Source of the DNA: Nocardioides sp. ChNu-153
Lineage (GTDB): Bacteria; Actinomycetota; Actinomycetes; Propionibacteriales; Nocardioidaceae
Assembly (NCBI RefSeq): GCF_030466625.1
Contig: NZ_JADEVT010000003.1
Coordinates: forward strand, 1 to 64,000
Length of the DNA stretch: 64,000 bases
Direction: 5' to 3'
The notes beneath the pieces were generated by a model. That model was given only the letters and a program-made list of their open reading frames with translations, was not told the origin of the DNA and ran no database searches. The translations under genes and the position numbers were made by a program. Positions 42,401 through 48,186 of this stretch are shown piece after piece (position 1 is the first letter of the stretch; every line of letters begins with the position of its first letter).

Positions 42401-43455
42401 CGGCCGCCGAGCCGGTTGCGCCGACGGCGGAGGAGCCGAAGGCCGAGCAGCCGAAGGTCGAGCAGCCGAAGGTCGACCTGTCGTCGGGCGGATCGCTCTT
42501 CGACATCGTCGCCTCGCAGCCGGCCGTGCCGGCGGCCAAGCAGGCGGCCGAGCAGGCGGCGCCGCAGCCCGAGGCGCAGCCGGAGCCCGCGCCGACGGCG
42601 GTCGAGGAGTCCGAGCCGCAGGCACCTGCCGCGGAGCCGGCGTCGGCTGCCCCGGTGGCAGCTGCCGCCAGCCCGAAGCCGGCGTCGCCGCAGGCCCGAC
42701 CCGCGACGACGATCCCCGAGGGTGGCTCGCTCTTCGACCTCGCGGCCCCGGCTCCCGTGGCCAAGGCCGGCCCGACCGACGGTGGCACCACCGCCCCGGT
42801 CGAGCCCGCCGAGCCCGAGGTGGAGGCGCAGCCCGAGCCCGTGGTGGAGGAGACGGCACCCGAGGCGGAGCCCGAGCCCACCGCCCCGGCGTCGGAGGTC
42901 GCGGCGGCCCCGAAGGCCACCGCGCCCGCCACGCCGGCCGCCCCGGCCTCGTCGGGCACGGTGAGCACGCCGCGGTCGGACGTCGACATCCACGGCGCCG
43001 GGTCGCTCTTCGACATCCCGGCCCCCGAGGTGACGGCCGCCCCGGCCGCCGCCGCTCCGCCCGCCGCGACGCAGTCGCAGGTGGCCGAGCCGGAGGCGAC
43101 CGTCGAGTCGAAGCCGACCGTCGAGTCGGAGCCGACGGTCGAGCCGGAGCCCGAGCCGCAGGCCGTCGAGGCCGAGGTCGAGGCCGTCGAGGTCGAGGCG
43201 ACGGTCGAGCCCGAGGCGGAGCCGCAGGCCGTCGAGGCCGAGGGCACCGACCTCGAGACGGAGGCAGTCGCGGAGGCTCCCGCCGTACCGGAGCCGGACG
43301 TCGAGGTGCCGGAGCAGGCCGTCGAGCCCGTGGAGGAGGACGAGCCCGCGCCCGCAGCGGAGCCGGTGGCAGAGAAGCCGCGGTCGAGCGGCGCGACGCA
43401 CACGCCGCGCACGGACGCCGACATCCACGGGAGCAGCTCGTTGTTCGACCTGTGA
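39430..43455 (+). CDS. etfD: EtfD-like membrane Fe-S/CCG oxidoreductase with SLFD-repeat tail (Rv0338c-like)
   Basis: 1341 residues. Residues 1-250 carry about five membrane helices. Two [4Fe-4S] motifs start near 315 (CTECGRCQSQCP) and 409 (CTSCGACVQQCPVD). Two cysteine-rich CCG domains follow (FWVGCAGAYED to CPHCMN; YHDPCYLGRHN, CCGAGGARMW, CPFCRVM, ending near 720). This is the core of mycobacterial Rv0338c/EtfD, which passes electrons from ETF to menaquinone in fatty-acid oxidation. Beyond about 740 lies a 600-residue Ala/Pro/Glu tail with ten SLFD motifs (Ser at 814, 834, 843, 879, 922, 966, 1022, 1100, 1192, 1337), the last at the C terminus. Rv0338c is about 880 residues, so this tail is unusually long. 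ATG 39430 follows GAGGAG. Confidence 0.88.
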   Translation: MSAIQIVAIVVSLAFTAVAVAMTTKAVRSIVSTVRVGQPVTGRTDLPVKRTLTMVKETFLHTRMLQWHWVGIMHWFVYAGFLLLSTAVATGYVQLFAPDFALPIIGHFFLFEWASEGLGLLSTVGIIFLIVYRQLHHPRREGRSSRFYGSNQWMGYFVEVMALLEGSAILFIRGAEYNLGQIDSDHPEDFSTFHFPLSSHVGNALFPSGAGSEATLENIIVVIAMIKILLAMVWLIVISANLNMGVAWHRFTAWPNIWFKRESSGRVALGAMKPLTSGGKPVTLDDIDDLDEESTLGVGKIEDFSWKGILDFTTCTECGRCQSQCPAWNTEKPLSPKLLVMGLRDHAYAKAPYSKAGGEENEAAVALLEKDEVLAREAERPLVGDTGDDWFYMPENGAAVIDPDVLWSCTSCGACVQQCPVDIEHVDHIMDMRRYQVLVESNFPAELNGLFKGLENKGNPWNMSPNARMDWAKGLDFEVPVVGETIESLDEVDWLFWVGCAGAYEDRAKKTTRATAELLNIAGISFGVLGNGETCTGDSARRAGNEFVFQGLAQQNVETLKEFKAKKVVSTCPHCMNTLKNEYKDFGIELEVIHHTQLLNRLVRDGKLTPVADGAGAHQRKITYHDPCYLGRHNQVYSPPRELLQIMPGAELKEMERNSERSFCCGAGGARMWMEENIGERINVNRTKEAVGTGADQIAVGCPFCRVMISDGLTSQQSKGEAREEVEVLDVAQMLLASVKGEQATKLAPGQGAAAANGTAGAGAKNGTAKAAPTGGDDVSTKAEPEAGDETITEDTVTETANAGPLAKASGGDSLFDSPEAKKEEPKKEGTGGSLFDAGSASSLFDDDAPSQQRTPANAGTGEAETKAEPAAKPASGGSLFDLGGDEPATPAAKAEPATKAEPAEPAEPAAKPAADLGSGGSLFDVAGDQPAAKAQPAAPAEPEAKAEPAGEPAAKPAADLGSGGSLFDIAASAPAAPAKAEPAAEPAAEPAAEPVAPTAEEPKAEQPKVEQPKVDLSSGGSLFDIVASQPAVPAAKQAAEQAAPQPEAQPEPAPTAVEESEPQAPAAEPASAAPVAAAASPKPASPQARPATTIPEGGSLFDLAAPAPVAKAGPTDGGTTAPVEPAEPEVEAQPEPVVEETAPEAEPEPTAPASEVAAAPKATAPATPAAPASSGTVSTPRSDVDIHGAGSLFDIPAPEVTAAPAAAAPPAATQSQVAEPEATVESKPTVESEPTVEPEPEPQAVEAEVEAVEVEATVEPEAEPQAVEAEGTDLETEAVAEAPAVPEPDVEVPEQAVEPVEEDEPAPAAEPVAEKPRSSGATHTPRTDADIHGSSSLFDL

Positions 43456-43479
43456 CACCGGCGGCCGACGATCGGTGAC

Positions 43480-43517
43480 GAAGGGGCGGTCCCACCTCCG
43501 GGTGGGGCCGCCCCTTC
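43480..43517 (+). terminator. Terminator of the etfD-like gene
   Basis: Perfect 17-bp stem: GAAGGGGCGGTCCCACC pairs with GGTGGGGCCGCCCCTTC (one G-T type mismatch) around a 4-base loop, 25 bp after the stop codon. Confidence 0.8.
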
Positions 43518-43522
43518 GCCGT

Positions 43523-43573
43523 GAGTGCGCAGGTTCAGCCTGACGGGCCGCCGGCGACTGAACCTGCGCACTC
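43523..43573. repeat. 51-bp palindromic repeat with 16-bp perfect arms
   Basis: GAGTGCGCAGGTTCAG and CTGAACCTGCGCACTC separated by 19 bp. It directly follows the terminator. Form and length match a dispersed REP-like family; no second copy is seen in this window. Confidence 0.75.
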
Positions 43574-43792
43574 CGACAGCCCAGCGCAGCCGGGGCGCCC
43601 TGGGGCCGCTCTCCCGCCGTACCGACGTCCGCTGCGGTGCTGGTGTCTGCTGCGGCGCCGGCGCTACTGGGTCAGGGGCCGACCGCGTGTCCAGTGGCCC
43701 GGACACCGCGTTACAGGTGCGCGGGGCGACGGGTACGGCGGCGGGAACCGCGGCGGGGGGCTCGCCGGTCGTACGCGGGAGAGGAGGTGAGG

Positions 43793-44275
43793 ATGGAGCT
43801 CGAGGCCTACGTCGCGGCGCGGCGCGGTGCGCTGGTGCGCTCCGCGGTGCTGCTGGGCTGTCCCGCCGATGACGCCGAGGACCTGGTGCAGACCACGCTG
43901 GCCCGCTGCCTGCGATCCCGGCGCCGCGTCGAGGCGGCGGAGAACCCCGACGCCTACGTCTACCGCGTCCTCGTCAACACCTTCCGGGACCTCCGGGCAC
44001 GGCGGTGGCACGGCGAGGTCCCCACCGAGCACCTGCCCGACCGGCCGGATGTGGACATCGACACCGCCACGGGCCTGGCGGTGCGTGCGGTGCTCGGTGA
44101 GCTGCCCGTGGAGCTGCGGGAGGTGCTGGTCCTCCGCTACTACGCCGACCTCACCGAGCGCGAGATAGCGGCCGTCCTCGGCGTGCGGCCCGGCACGGTG
44201 AAGAGCCGTGCCTCCCGGGCGTTGGCCCGGCTCGCCACCCACCCCCGACTGAGGAGCACCGATGCCGCGACCTGA
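43793..44275 (+). CDS. SigE-family ECF RNA polymerase sigma factor
   Basis: 160 residues. Sigma-2 region RGALVRSAVLLGCPADDAEDLVQTTLARCL and NPDAYVYRVLVNTFRD; sigma-4 helix-turn-helix LVLRYYADLTEREIAAVLGVRPGTVKSRASRAL. Its size and region spacing match the actinobacterial SigE-like ECF group, which lacks extra C-terminal domains. ATG 43793 follows GAGGAGGTGA; the longer frame upstream lacks homology. Its 3' end overlaps the next gene by 14 bases, so the membrane protein downstream is the expected anti-sigma partner. Confidence 0.92.
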   Translation: MELEAYVAARRGALVRSAVLLGCPADDAEDLVQTTLARCLRSRRRVEAAENPDAYVYRVLVNTFRDLRARRWHGEVPTEHLPDRPDVDIDTATGLAVRAVLGELPVELREVLVLRYYADLTEREIAAVLGVRPGTVKSRASRALARLATHPRLRSTDAAT

Positions 44276-44975
44276 CGCCGAGCACGAGGCCCGCAGGCTC
44301 CTGTCCCTCGCCGCCGCGACCATCGACGTGCCCCCGCAGCGCCCGGCGCGGACCGCGCGGACCGCACGGCCCCGCCGTACGCCGGCAAGCGCCCTCGCCC
44401 TCGCGACCGCTGCTGCAGTGCTCGCGGCGGTCCTCGCCGGTTCCTTCGCGTGGACACGCGGGGCGGACCGCGGGCCAGGGCCCTCCGGCCCACCTGCTGC
44501 GACGGCGAGCGACGCGGCCCCCGGCGTCACGTCGACGAACCCACCCGATCCCTACGCCGGGGACCAGGCACGGGCAACGGGGTTCCTCGAGTTCGCGCGT
44601 GGTGAACGTGCTTTCGACCTCGGACCCGGTCCGGTCGACCTGTACGTCGACGGCCTGCTGCAGGGCAGGGTCGGGGCCCCGCGGCTCGAGGACCGGGACG
44701 CCTGGACGATCGCCGACGTGGTCTCGTCGGGCGGGGTGAGCGGTCCGCTGTCGGTGCTCGACCGCCTCGCGCGCGAACCGGTCGTGGTGCGACCCGGGTC
44801 CGCGACAACGAGCCACTGCCTGCCGAAGCCCATCCCCGTGCTGGACGACGTCGGGGGCTCGATCGTCACCGTGCTGCCCACCGACCCGCCGGTCTGCATG
44901 GCGGCCTGGGCGGCCGAGCTGGCGTTCGTCGGTGACCGTCTGGTGGCGGTGAACGTCATCCTGGGCGAGCTCTGA
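44262..44975 (+). CDS. Single-pass membrane protein, putative anti-sigma partner
   Basis: 237 residues. A cytoplasmic N-terminal segment of about 45 residues, Arg-rich before one helix (ALALATAAAVLAAVLAGSFAW), then a 165-residue exported domain with two Cys (TSHCLPKP; PPVCMAAW) that could pair. It starts inside the sigma gene with its own GAGGAG site. The arrangement is typical of sigma/anti-sigma pairs, but the zinc anti-sigma motif HxxxCxxC is absent and the exported domain is not recognised. The anti-sigma role rests on context. Confidence 0.65.
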   Translation: MPRPDAEHEARRLLSLAAATIDVPPQRPARTARTARPRRTPASALALATAAAVLAAVLAGSFAWTRGADRGPGPSGPPAATASDAAPGVTSTNPPDPYAGDQARATGFLEFARGERAFDLGPGPVDLYVDGLLQGRVGAPRLEDRDAWTIADVVSSGGVSGPLSVLDRLAREPVVVRPGSATTSHCLPKPIPVLDDVGGSIVTVLPTDPPVCMAAWAAELAFVGDRLVAVNVILGEL

Positions 44976-45004
44976 CCCCCCTTCGCGCGGTCGGGTACGC
45001 CGCC

Positions 45005-46195
45005 TCAGCCGCGGCGGGTGCGGTGCGCGACGTAGAGCCCGCAGGCGAGCGCGAGCGCGACGAGGCCCGCGACCCAGGTGACGACGCCGGGCCAGCCGTG
45101 GCTCGTCCAGGCGGTGCCGACCCAGGCGCCGAAGATGCTGGAGCCGGCGTAGTAGCCGCAGACGTAGAGGGCGCTGGCCTGGGTGCCGTGGGCTCCGCCG
45201 ACGACGGGGGCCCAGCCGCTGGCCACGGCGTGCGCGGCGAAGAAGCCCGCGGTGAGCACGACGAGGCCTACCACGACGGCCGGCAGCGAGCCCGGCAGGG
45301 TCAGCAGCAGACCGGCCAGCATCACGACGACGGCGCCCACGAGCACCACCGGGCGACCCACCCGGTCGGCGGCGCGGCCGGCGAGGGCGGAGGAGGTGGT
45401 GCCGGCGAGGTAGGCCAGGAACACGAGCCCCACCAGCGCCACCGGCAGCGAGAACGGCGGCGCGACGAGACGGAACGTGAGGAAGTTGTAGACCGCGACG
45501 AAGCCGCCCATCAGCAGGAACGGGACGGCGACGAGGGCCAGCACCGCCGGGTCGCGCAGCAGCGCCCGGAACGCGCGCGGCGAGACGCCGCTCCCCCGCC
45601 CGTCGGCCGACGCCGCCGGCAGCAGGCGCCAGAACACCGCGGTCGCCACCAGCGCGGCGAGCGCCAGCAGGGCGAGCGCGAGGCGCCACGACCCGACGTC
45701 GGCCGCCCCCGCCGTGATGAGCCGCCCGCCGACGCCGCCGAGGGAGTTGCCCGCGACGTACAGGCCCATGGCCGCACCCAGCCCGCTCGGGTGCACCTCC
45801 GCACCCACGTGGCCCATCGCGACGGCGACGACGCCCGCAAGCACGAGCCCCAGCAGCCCCCGCAGCGCGACGAGCACGCCGAGCGTCGGGGCGGCGGCGC
45901 ACGCCAGCCCGAGCACCGCGGCGAGGAGCAGGCCGACCCGCATGGTGCGGACCCGTCCCCACCGCGACGCGAGCGCCGTGACCGGCACGACCGCGACCGC
46001 GAGCACCCCCGTGCTCGCCGAGACGGTGAGGCTGGTGTGGGCGGCGGTGGCGCCGAACTCCTCGGCGATCTCGGGCAGCACCGGCTGGGTCGCGTAGAGC
46101 AGGCCGAAGGCGGCGAGGCCCGCGCCCAGCATCGCCAGGTTGAGGCGGCGGTAGCCCTCGGTGCCCGGTCGGTGGAGATCGTCGGGGCCGGGCAC
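45005..46195 (-). CDS. MFS efflux transporter (YnfM-like)
   Basis: 396 residues, 12 helices. SRWGRVRTMRVGLLLAA between helices 2 and 3 and AGRAADRVGRPVVLVGA between 8 and 9 are the MFS signature loops. Overall pattern (LLYATQPVLPEIAEEFGA; GHVGAEVHPSGLGAAMGLYVAGNSLGG) resembles the YnfM/arabinose-efflux-like group. The GTG at 46195 is preferred over an extension with low-complexity Gly/Arg codons. It is divergent from the ribbon-helix-helix gene; four GTCAT motifs lie between the two genes. Confidence 0.83.
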   Translation of the reverse strand: MPGPDDLHRPGTEGYRRLNLAMLGAGLAAFGLLYATQPVLPEIAEEFGATAAHTSLTVSASTGVLAVAVVPVTALASRWGRVRTMRVGLLLAAVLGLACAAAPTLGVLVALRGLLGLVLAGVVAVAMGHVGAEVHPSGLGAAMGLYVAGNSLGGVGGRLITAGAADVGSWRLALALLALAALVATAVFWRLLPAASADGRGSGVSPRAFRALLRDPAVLALVAVPFLLMGGFVAVYNFLTFRLVAPPFSLPVALVGLVFLAYLAGTTSSALAGRAADRVGRPVVLVGAVVVMLAGLLLTLPGSLPAVVVGLVVLTAGFFAAHAVASGWAPVVGGAHGTQASALYVCGYYAGSSIFGAWVGTAWTSHGWPGVVTWVAGLVALALACGLYVAHRTRRG

Positions 46196-46276
46196 CGCTC
46201 CAGCATCCCAGCGCGCGCGACCGCGCCCGCCACCGGCCCCGCGGAGGGGTGACGCCACGTGACATCAACAACTCTT

Positions 46277-46311
46277 GTCATGACGTCATGATGATGTCAT
46301 CGTTGCGTCAT
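46277..46311. promoter_or_regulatory. Array of GTCAT half-sites with CATGACGTCATG palindrome
   Basis: GTCAT begins at 46277, 46285, 46296 and 46307 (steps 8, 11, 11). The first two form the perfect 12-bp palindrome CATGACGTCATG (46279-46290), and the last overlaps the start codon of the ribbon-helix-helix gene. Helically phased short repeats are the usual operator form for that DNA-binding fold, so autoregulation is likely. Confidence 0.6.
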
Positions 46312-46864
46312 GGACATCACGCCGTACGTCGCGGGCCTGCGTCGCGACCTCGTCACCGCCGCCGAGGCCGGCAGCGACGACATCCGCGCCGCCGCCGAGC
46401 GGCTGGCGATGGCGATCGACCCGGCCGCGCGACTCGTGCTCATGGAGGCGCTCTCCGACGCCGCCTCCCAGATCTCGGCCGAGCTGCCGCGCGGCAGCGT
46501 CGAGGTGCGCCTCGCCGGCCGCGACGTGGAGTTCGTCGTCGACCCCGGGGCACCCGAGCCGCTCGCGCCGCCGGCGCCGCCCGCCCCGCCCACACCCCCC
46601 GCACCGCCGACGCCGGACGGCGAGCCCGACGCCGACGGCGCGGTCGCACGGGTCAGCCTGCGCCTCCCCGACGCCCTCAAGCAGCAGGCGGAGGCCCGCG
46701 CGGCCGACGCCGGCCAGTCGCTGAACACCTGGCTGGTCGCTGCCGTGCGGGCCGCCGCCACCCGCGACGCCGGCGACGTGGCCATCGACCTCACCAGCCT
46801 CCCGCTCGGCTCGCCCGCCGACCCCTTCCAGCGCCGCGGTCGCCGCATGACCGGCTGGACCTGA
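46310..46864 (+). CDS. Ribbon-helix-helix (HicB/Arc-like) protein
   Basis: 184 residues. Helical N-terminal domain (about 1-75), a short beta part (VEVRLAGRDVEFVVDPG), a Pro/Ala linker (residues about 84-104), then a C-terminal ribbon-helix-helix motif: ARVSLRLPDALKQQAEARA and GQSLNTWLVAAVRAA. It resembles HicB-type antitoxin annotations, but no HicA toxin is present. The partner is a DUF4097 protein 103 bp downstream. The ATG 46310 lies within the GTCAT array, so the mRNA is probably leaderless and repression would occlude the start site. Confidence 0.78.
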   Translation: MDITPYVAGLRRDLVTAAEAGSDDIRAAAERLAMAIDPAARLVLMEALSDAASQISAELPRGSVEVRLAGRDVEFVVDPGAPEPLAPPAPPAPPTPPAPPTPDGEPDADGAVARVSLRLPDALKQQAEARAADAGQSLNTWLVAAVRAAATRDAGDVAIDLTSLPLGSPADPFQRRGRRMTGWT

Positions 46865-46967
46865 CCCGCCCCGCCCGACCCCGCCTCGACCCCGCCCCAC
46901 CCCACCCATCCCGCCCCGCACGGTCCGGCGCCGCCGGCCCGGCGGTCCCGCACACCCTGGAGCAGCC

Positions 46968-47855
46968 ATGAGCACGACGCCCGCCGTCCACACCATCGAG
47001 GCCCCCGCACCCGTCGACCTGTACGTCGAGCTCGGCGCCGGCAGCCTCACCGTCACCGCCGCCGACGACCCGGAGGTGCGGGTCGAGCTCACCGGCTCCG
47101 GCGCCGAGGAGACCACCGTCGAGGAGCGCGACGGGCGCCTGGCCGTCCTCGCCCCCCGCACCAGCGGGTTCCTCGGTCACCACCGCGAGGTGCACGCCCG
47201 CATCCGCGTCCCGACCGGGAGCCGGCTCGCGCTGCGCTCCGGCTCGGCCCCCGTGACCGTGACCGGGACGTTCGCGGTCGTCTCGGCCGAGACCGGGTCG
47301 GGGGCACTGCGGGTGGAGCAGGCGGGGTCCGACGCGCTGCTCGGCGCGGGCTCGGGCGACGTCACCGTCGGCGCGGCGGTCGGCCGGCTCGAGATCGGCG
47401 TCGGCTCGGGCGACGTCCGCGTCGGCTCCGCGGGCGGCGAGCTGCTCGTCAAGTCCGGGTCCGGCGACGTCGCCGTGGAGCACGTCGCCGGCGACGCCCT
47501 CGTGCGCACCGGTTCCGGCGACGTCCGCGTCGCGGCGAGCGAACGTCGCCTCCAGGTCAAGACGGGGTCCGGTCGCCTCCACGTCGAGCGGGCGGACGGC
47601 GACGTCACCTTCACCAGCGGCAGCGGGGACGTCCGCGTCGACCGGCTCGGCACCGGCGCCCTCACGGCCCGCACCGCCTCGGGCGCCGTCCGCTGCGCCG
47701 TCCCCCACGGCACCCCCGTGTGGACCGACGTCACCACCGTCTCCGGCCGCATCGTCTCCGGCCTCGCGAGCCTCGGCGCGCCGGCCGAGGGGACGCCGTA
47801 CGTCGAGGTGCGGGCCAGCACCGTCAGCGGCGCCGTCGAGCTCCGCCACGTCTGA
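46968..47855 (+). CDS. DUF4097 beta-helix protein
   Basis: 295 residues with the repeated short-strand pattern of DUF4097 solenoids. The unit SGDVRV/SGSGDV recurs (GSGDVTVGAAVGRLEIG, GSGDVRVGSAGG, GSGDVAVEHV, GSGDVRVAA, GSGDVRVDRL), giving a right-handed beta-helix-like fold. No signal peptide or membrane segment, so it is cytosolic. ATG 46968 follows GGAG. Ribbon-helix-helix plus DUF4097 pairs recur in actinobacteria, but I know of no established function. Confidence 0.82.
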   Translation: MSTTPAVHTIEAPAPVDLYVELGAGSLTVTAADDPEVRVELTGSGAEETTVEERDGRLAVLAPRTSGFLGHHREVHARIRVPTGSRLALRSGSAPVTVTGTFAVVSAETGSGALRVEQAGSDALLGAGSGDVTVGAAVGRLEIGVGSGDVRVGSAGGELLVKSGSGDVAVEHVAGDALVRTGSGDVRVAASERRLQVKTGSGRLHVERADGDVTFTSGSGDVRVDRLGTGALTARTASGAVRCAVPHGTPVWTDVTTVSGRIVSGLASLGAPAEGTPYVEVRASTVSGAVELRHV

Positions 47856-47863
47856 CCCCCCGC

Positions 47864-47910
47864 GTTCGTGGTAGCAGCGCCACGGAATGTCCGGCGCTCC
47901 CACCACGAAC
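47864..47910. repeat. 47-bp palindromic repeat (copy B of the nhaA-phzF element)
   Basis: GTTCGTGG ... CCACGAAC with the internal AGCAGCGCCACGGAATGTC shared almost base for base with 24313-24360. It lies 9 bp after the DUF4097 stop and can act as that gene's terminator. Confidence 0.85.
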
Positions 47911-47970
47911 CGCTGCTCCAGCCGACCACCAGCGTCACCCGCCCCCCACCCCCCCACCGAGGAGCCCCCG

Positions 47971-48108
47971 ATGCACCACCCCGACACGCTCTCCGCCCTC
48001 GCCCGCCTCCGGCTCGAGGAGGCCCGCGGCGCCCGGTCGCGCCGTTCGCGCCCCCGCACCGGCCCCGACGACGACGGGCCGCCACGCCCGCGGCCTACGC
48101 GTCGGTAA
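47971..48108 (+). CDS. Possible 45-residue basic protein
   Basis: ATG 47971 is preceded by GAGGAG at correct spacing. The product begins MHHPDTLSALARLRLEEARG and ends in an Arg/Pro-rich tail. Strong initiation signal but a short, low-complexity product. It could be a real small protein or an upstream ORF of the secreted hydrolase gene 78 bp further on. Confidence 0.4.
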   Translation: MHHPDTLSALARLRLEEARGARSRRSRPRTGPDDDGPPRPRPTRR

Positions 48109-48186
48109 CCCCGGCCGCACCCCGTCGTTAGCCAGGTCACACCCGACGACGACCGGGATCGTCGGTGCCCCGCCGCAGGAGTGACC

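Larger units (their letters stand above)
43456..43792. other. Intergenic region with terminator and palindrome, no gene
   Basis: 337 bp between the etfD-like gene and the sigma-factor gene. It holds the terminator (43480-43517) and the palindromic repeat (43523-43573). The remaining 220 bp before the sigma gene are GC-rich and show no credible promoter; an open frame running into the sigma gene from 43637 has no ribosome-binding site. Confidence 0.7.

Noticed and set aside
39322-43458. 1378-codon open frame antisense to the etfD-like gene
   Set aside because: It mirrors the sense gene over its full length, is extreme low-complexity Arg/Gly/Leu, and no domain is visible; long antisense frames arise from GC-rich third positions.
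43741-43792. Possible ECF autoregulatory promoter (GGAAC near 43744 and CGT near 43770) before the sigma gene
   Set aside because: The spacing between the two boxes is about 21 bp and not the expected 16-17, so no promoter was called.
46249-46971. 240-codon frame starting upstream of the ribbon-helix-helix gene
   Set aside because: Arg/Pro/His-rich shadow; the RHH gene in another frame has a recognisable fold and operator.
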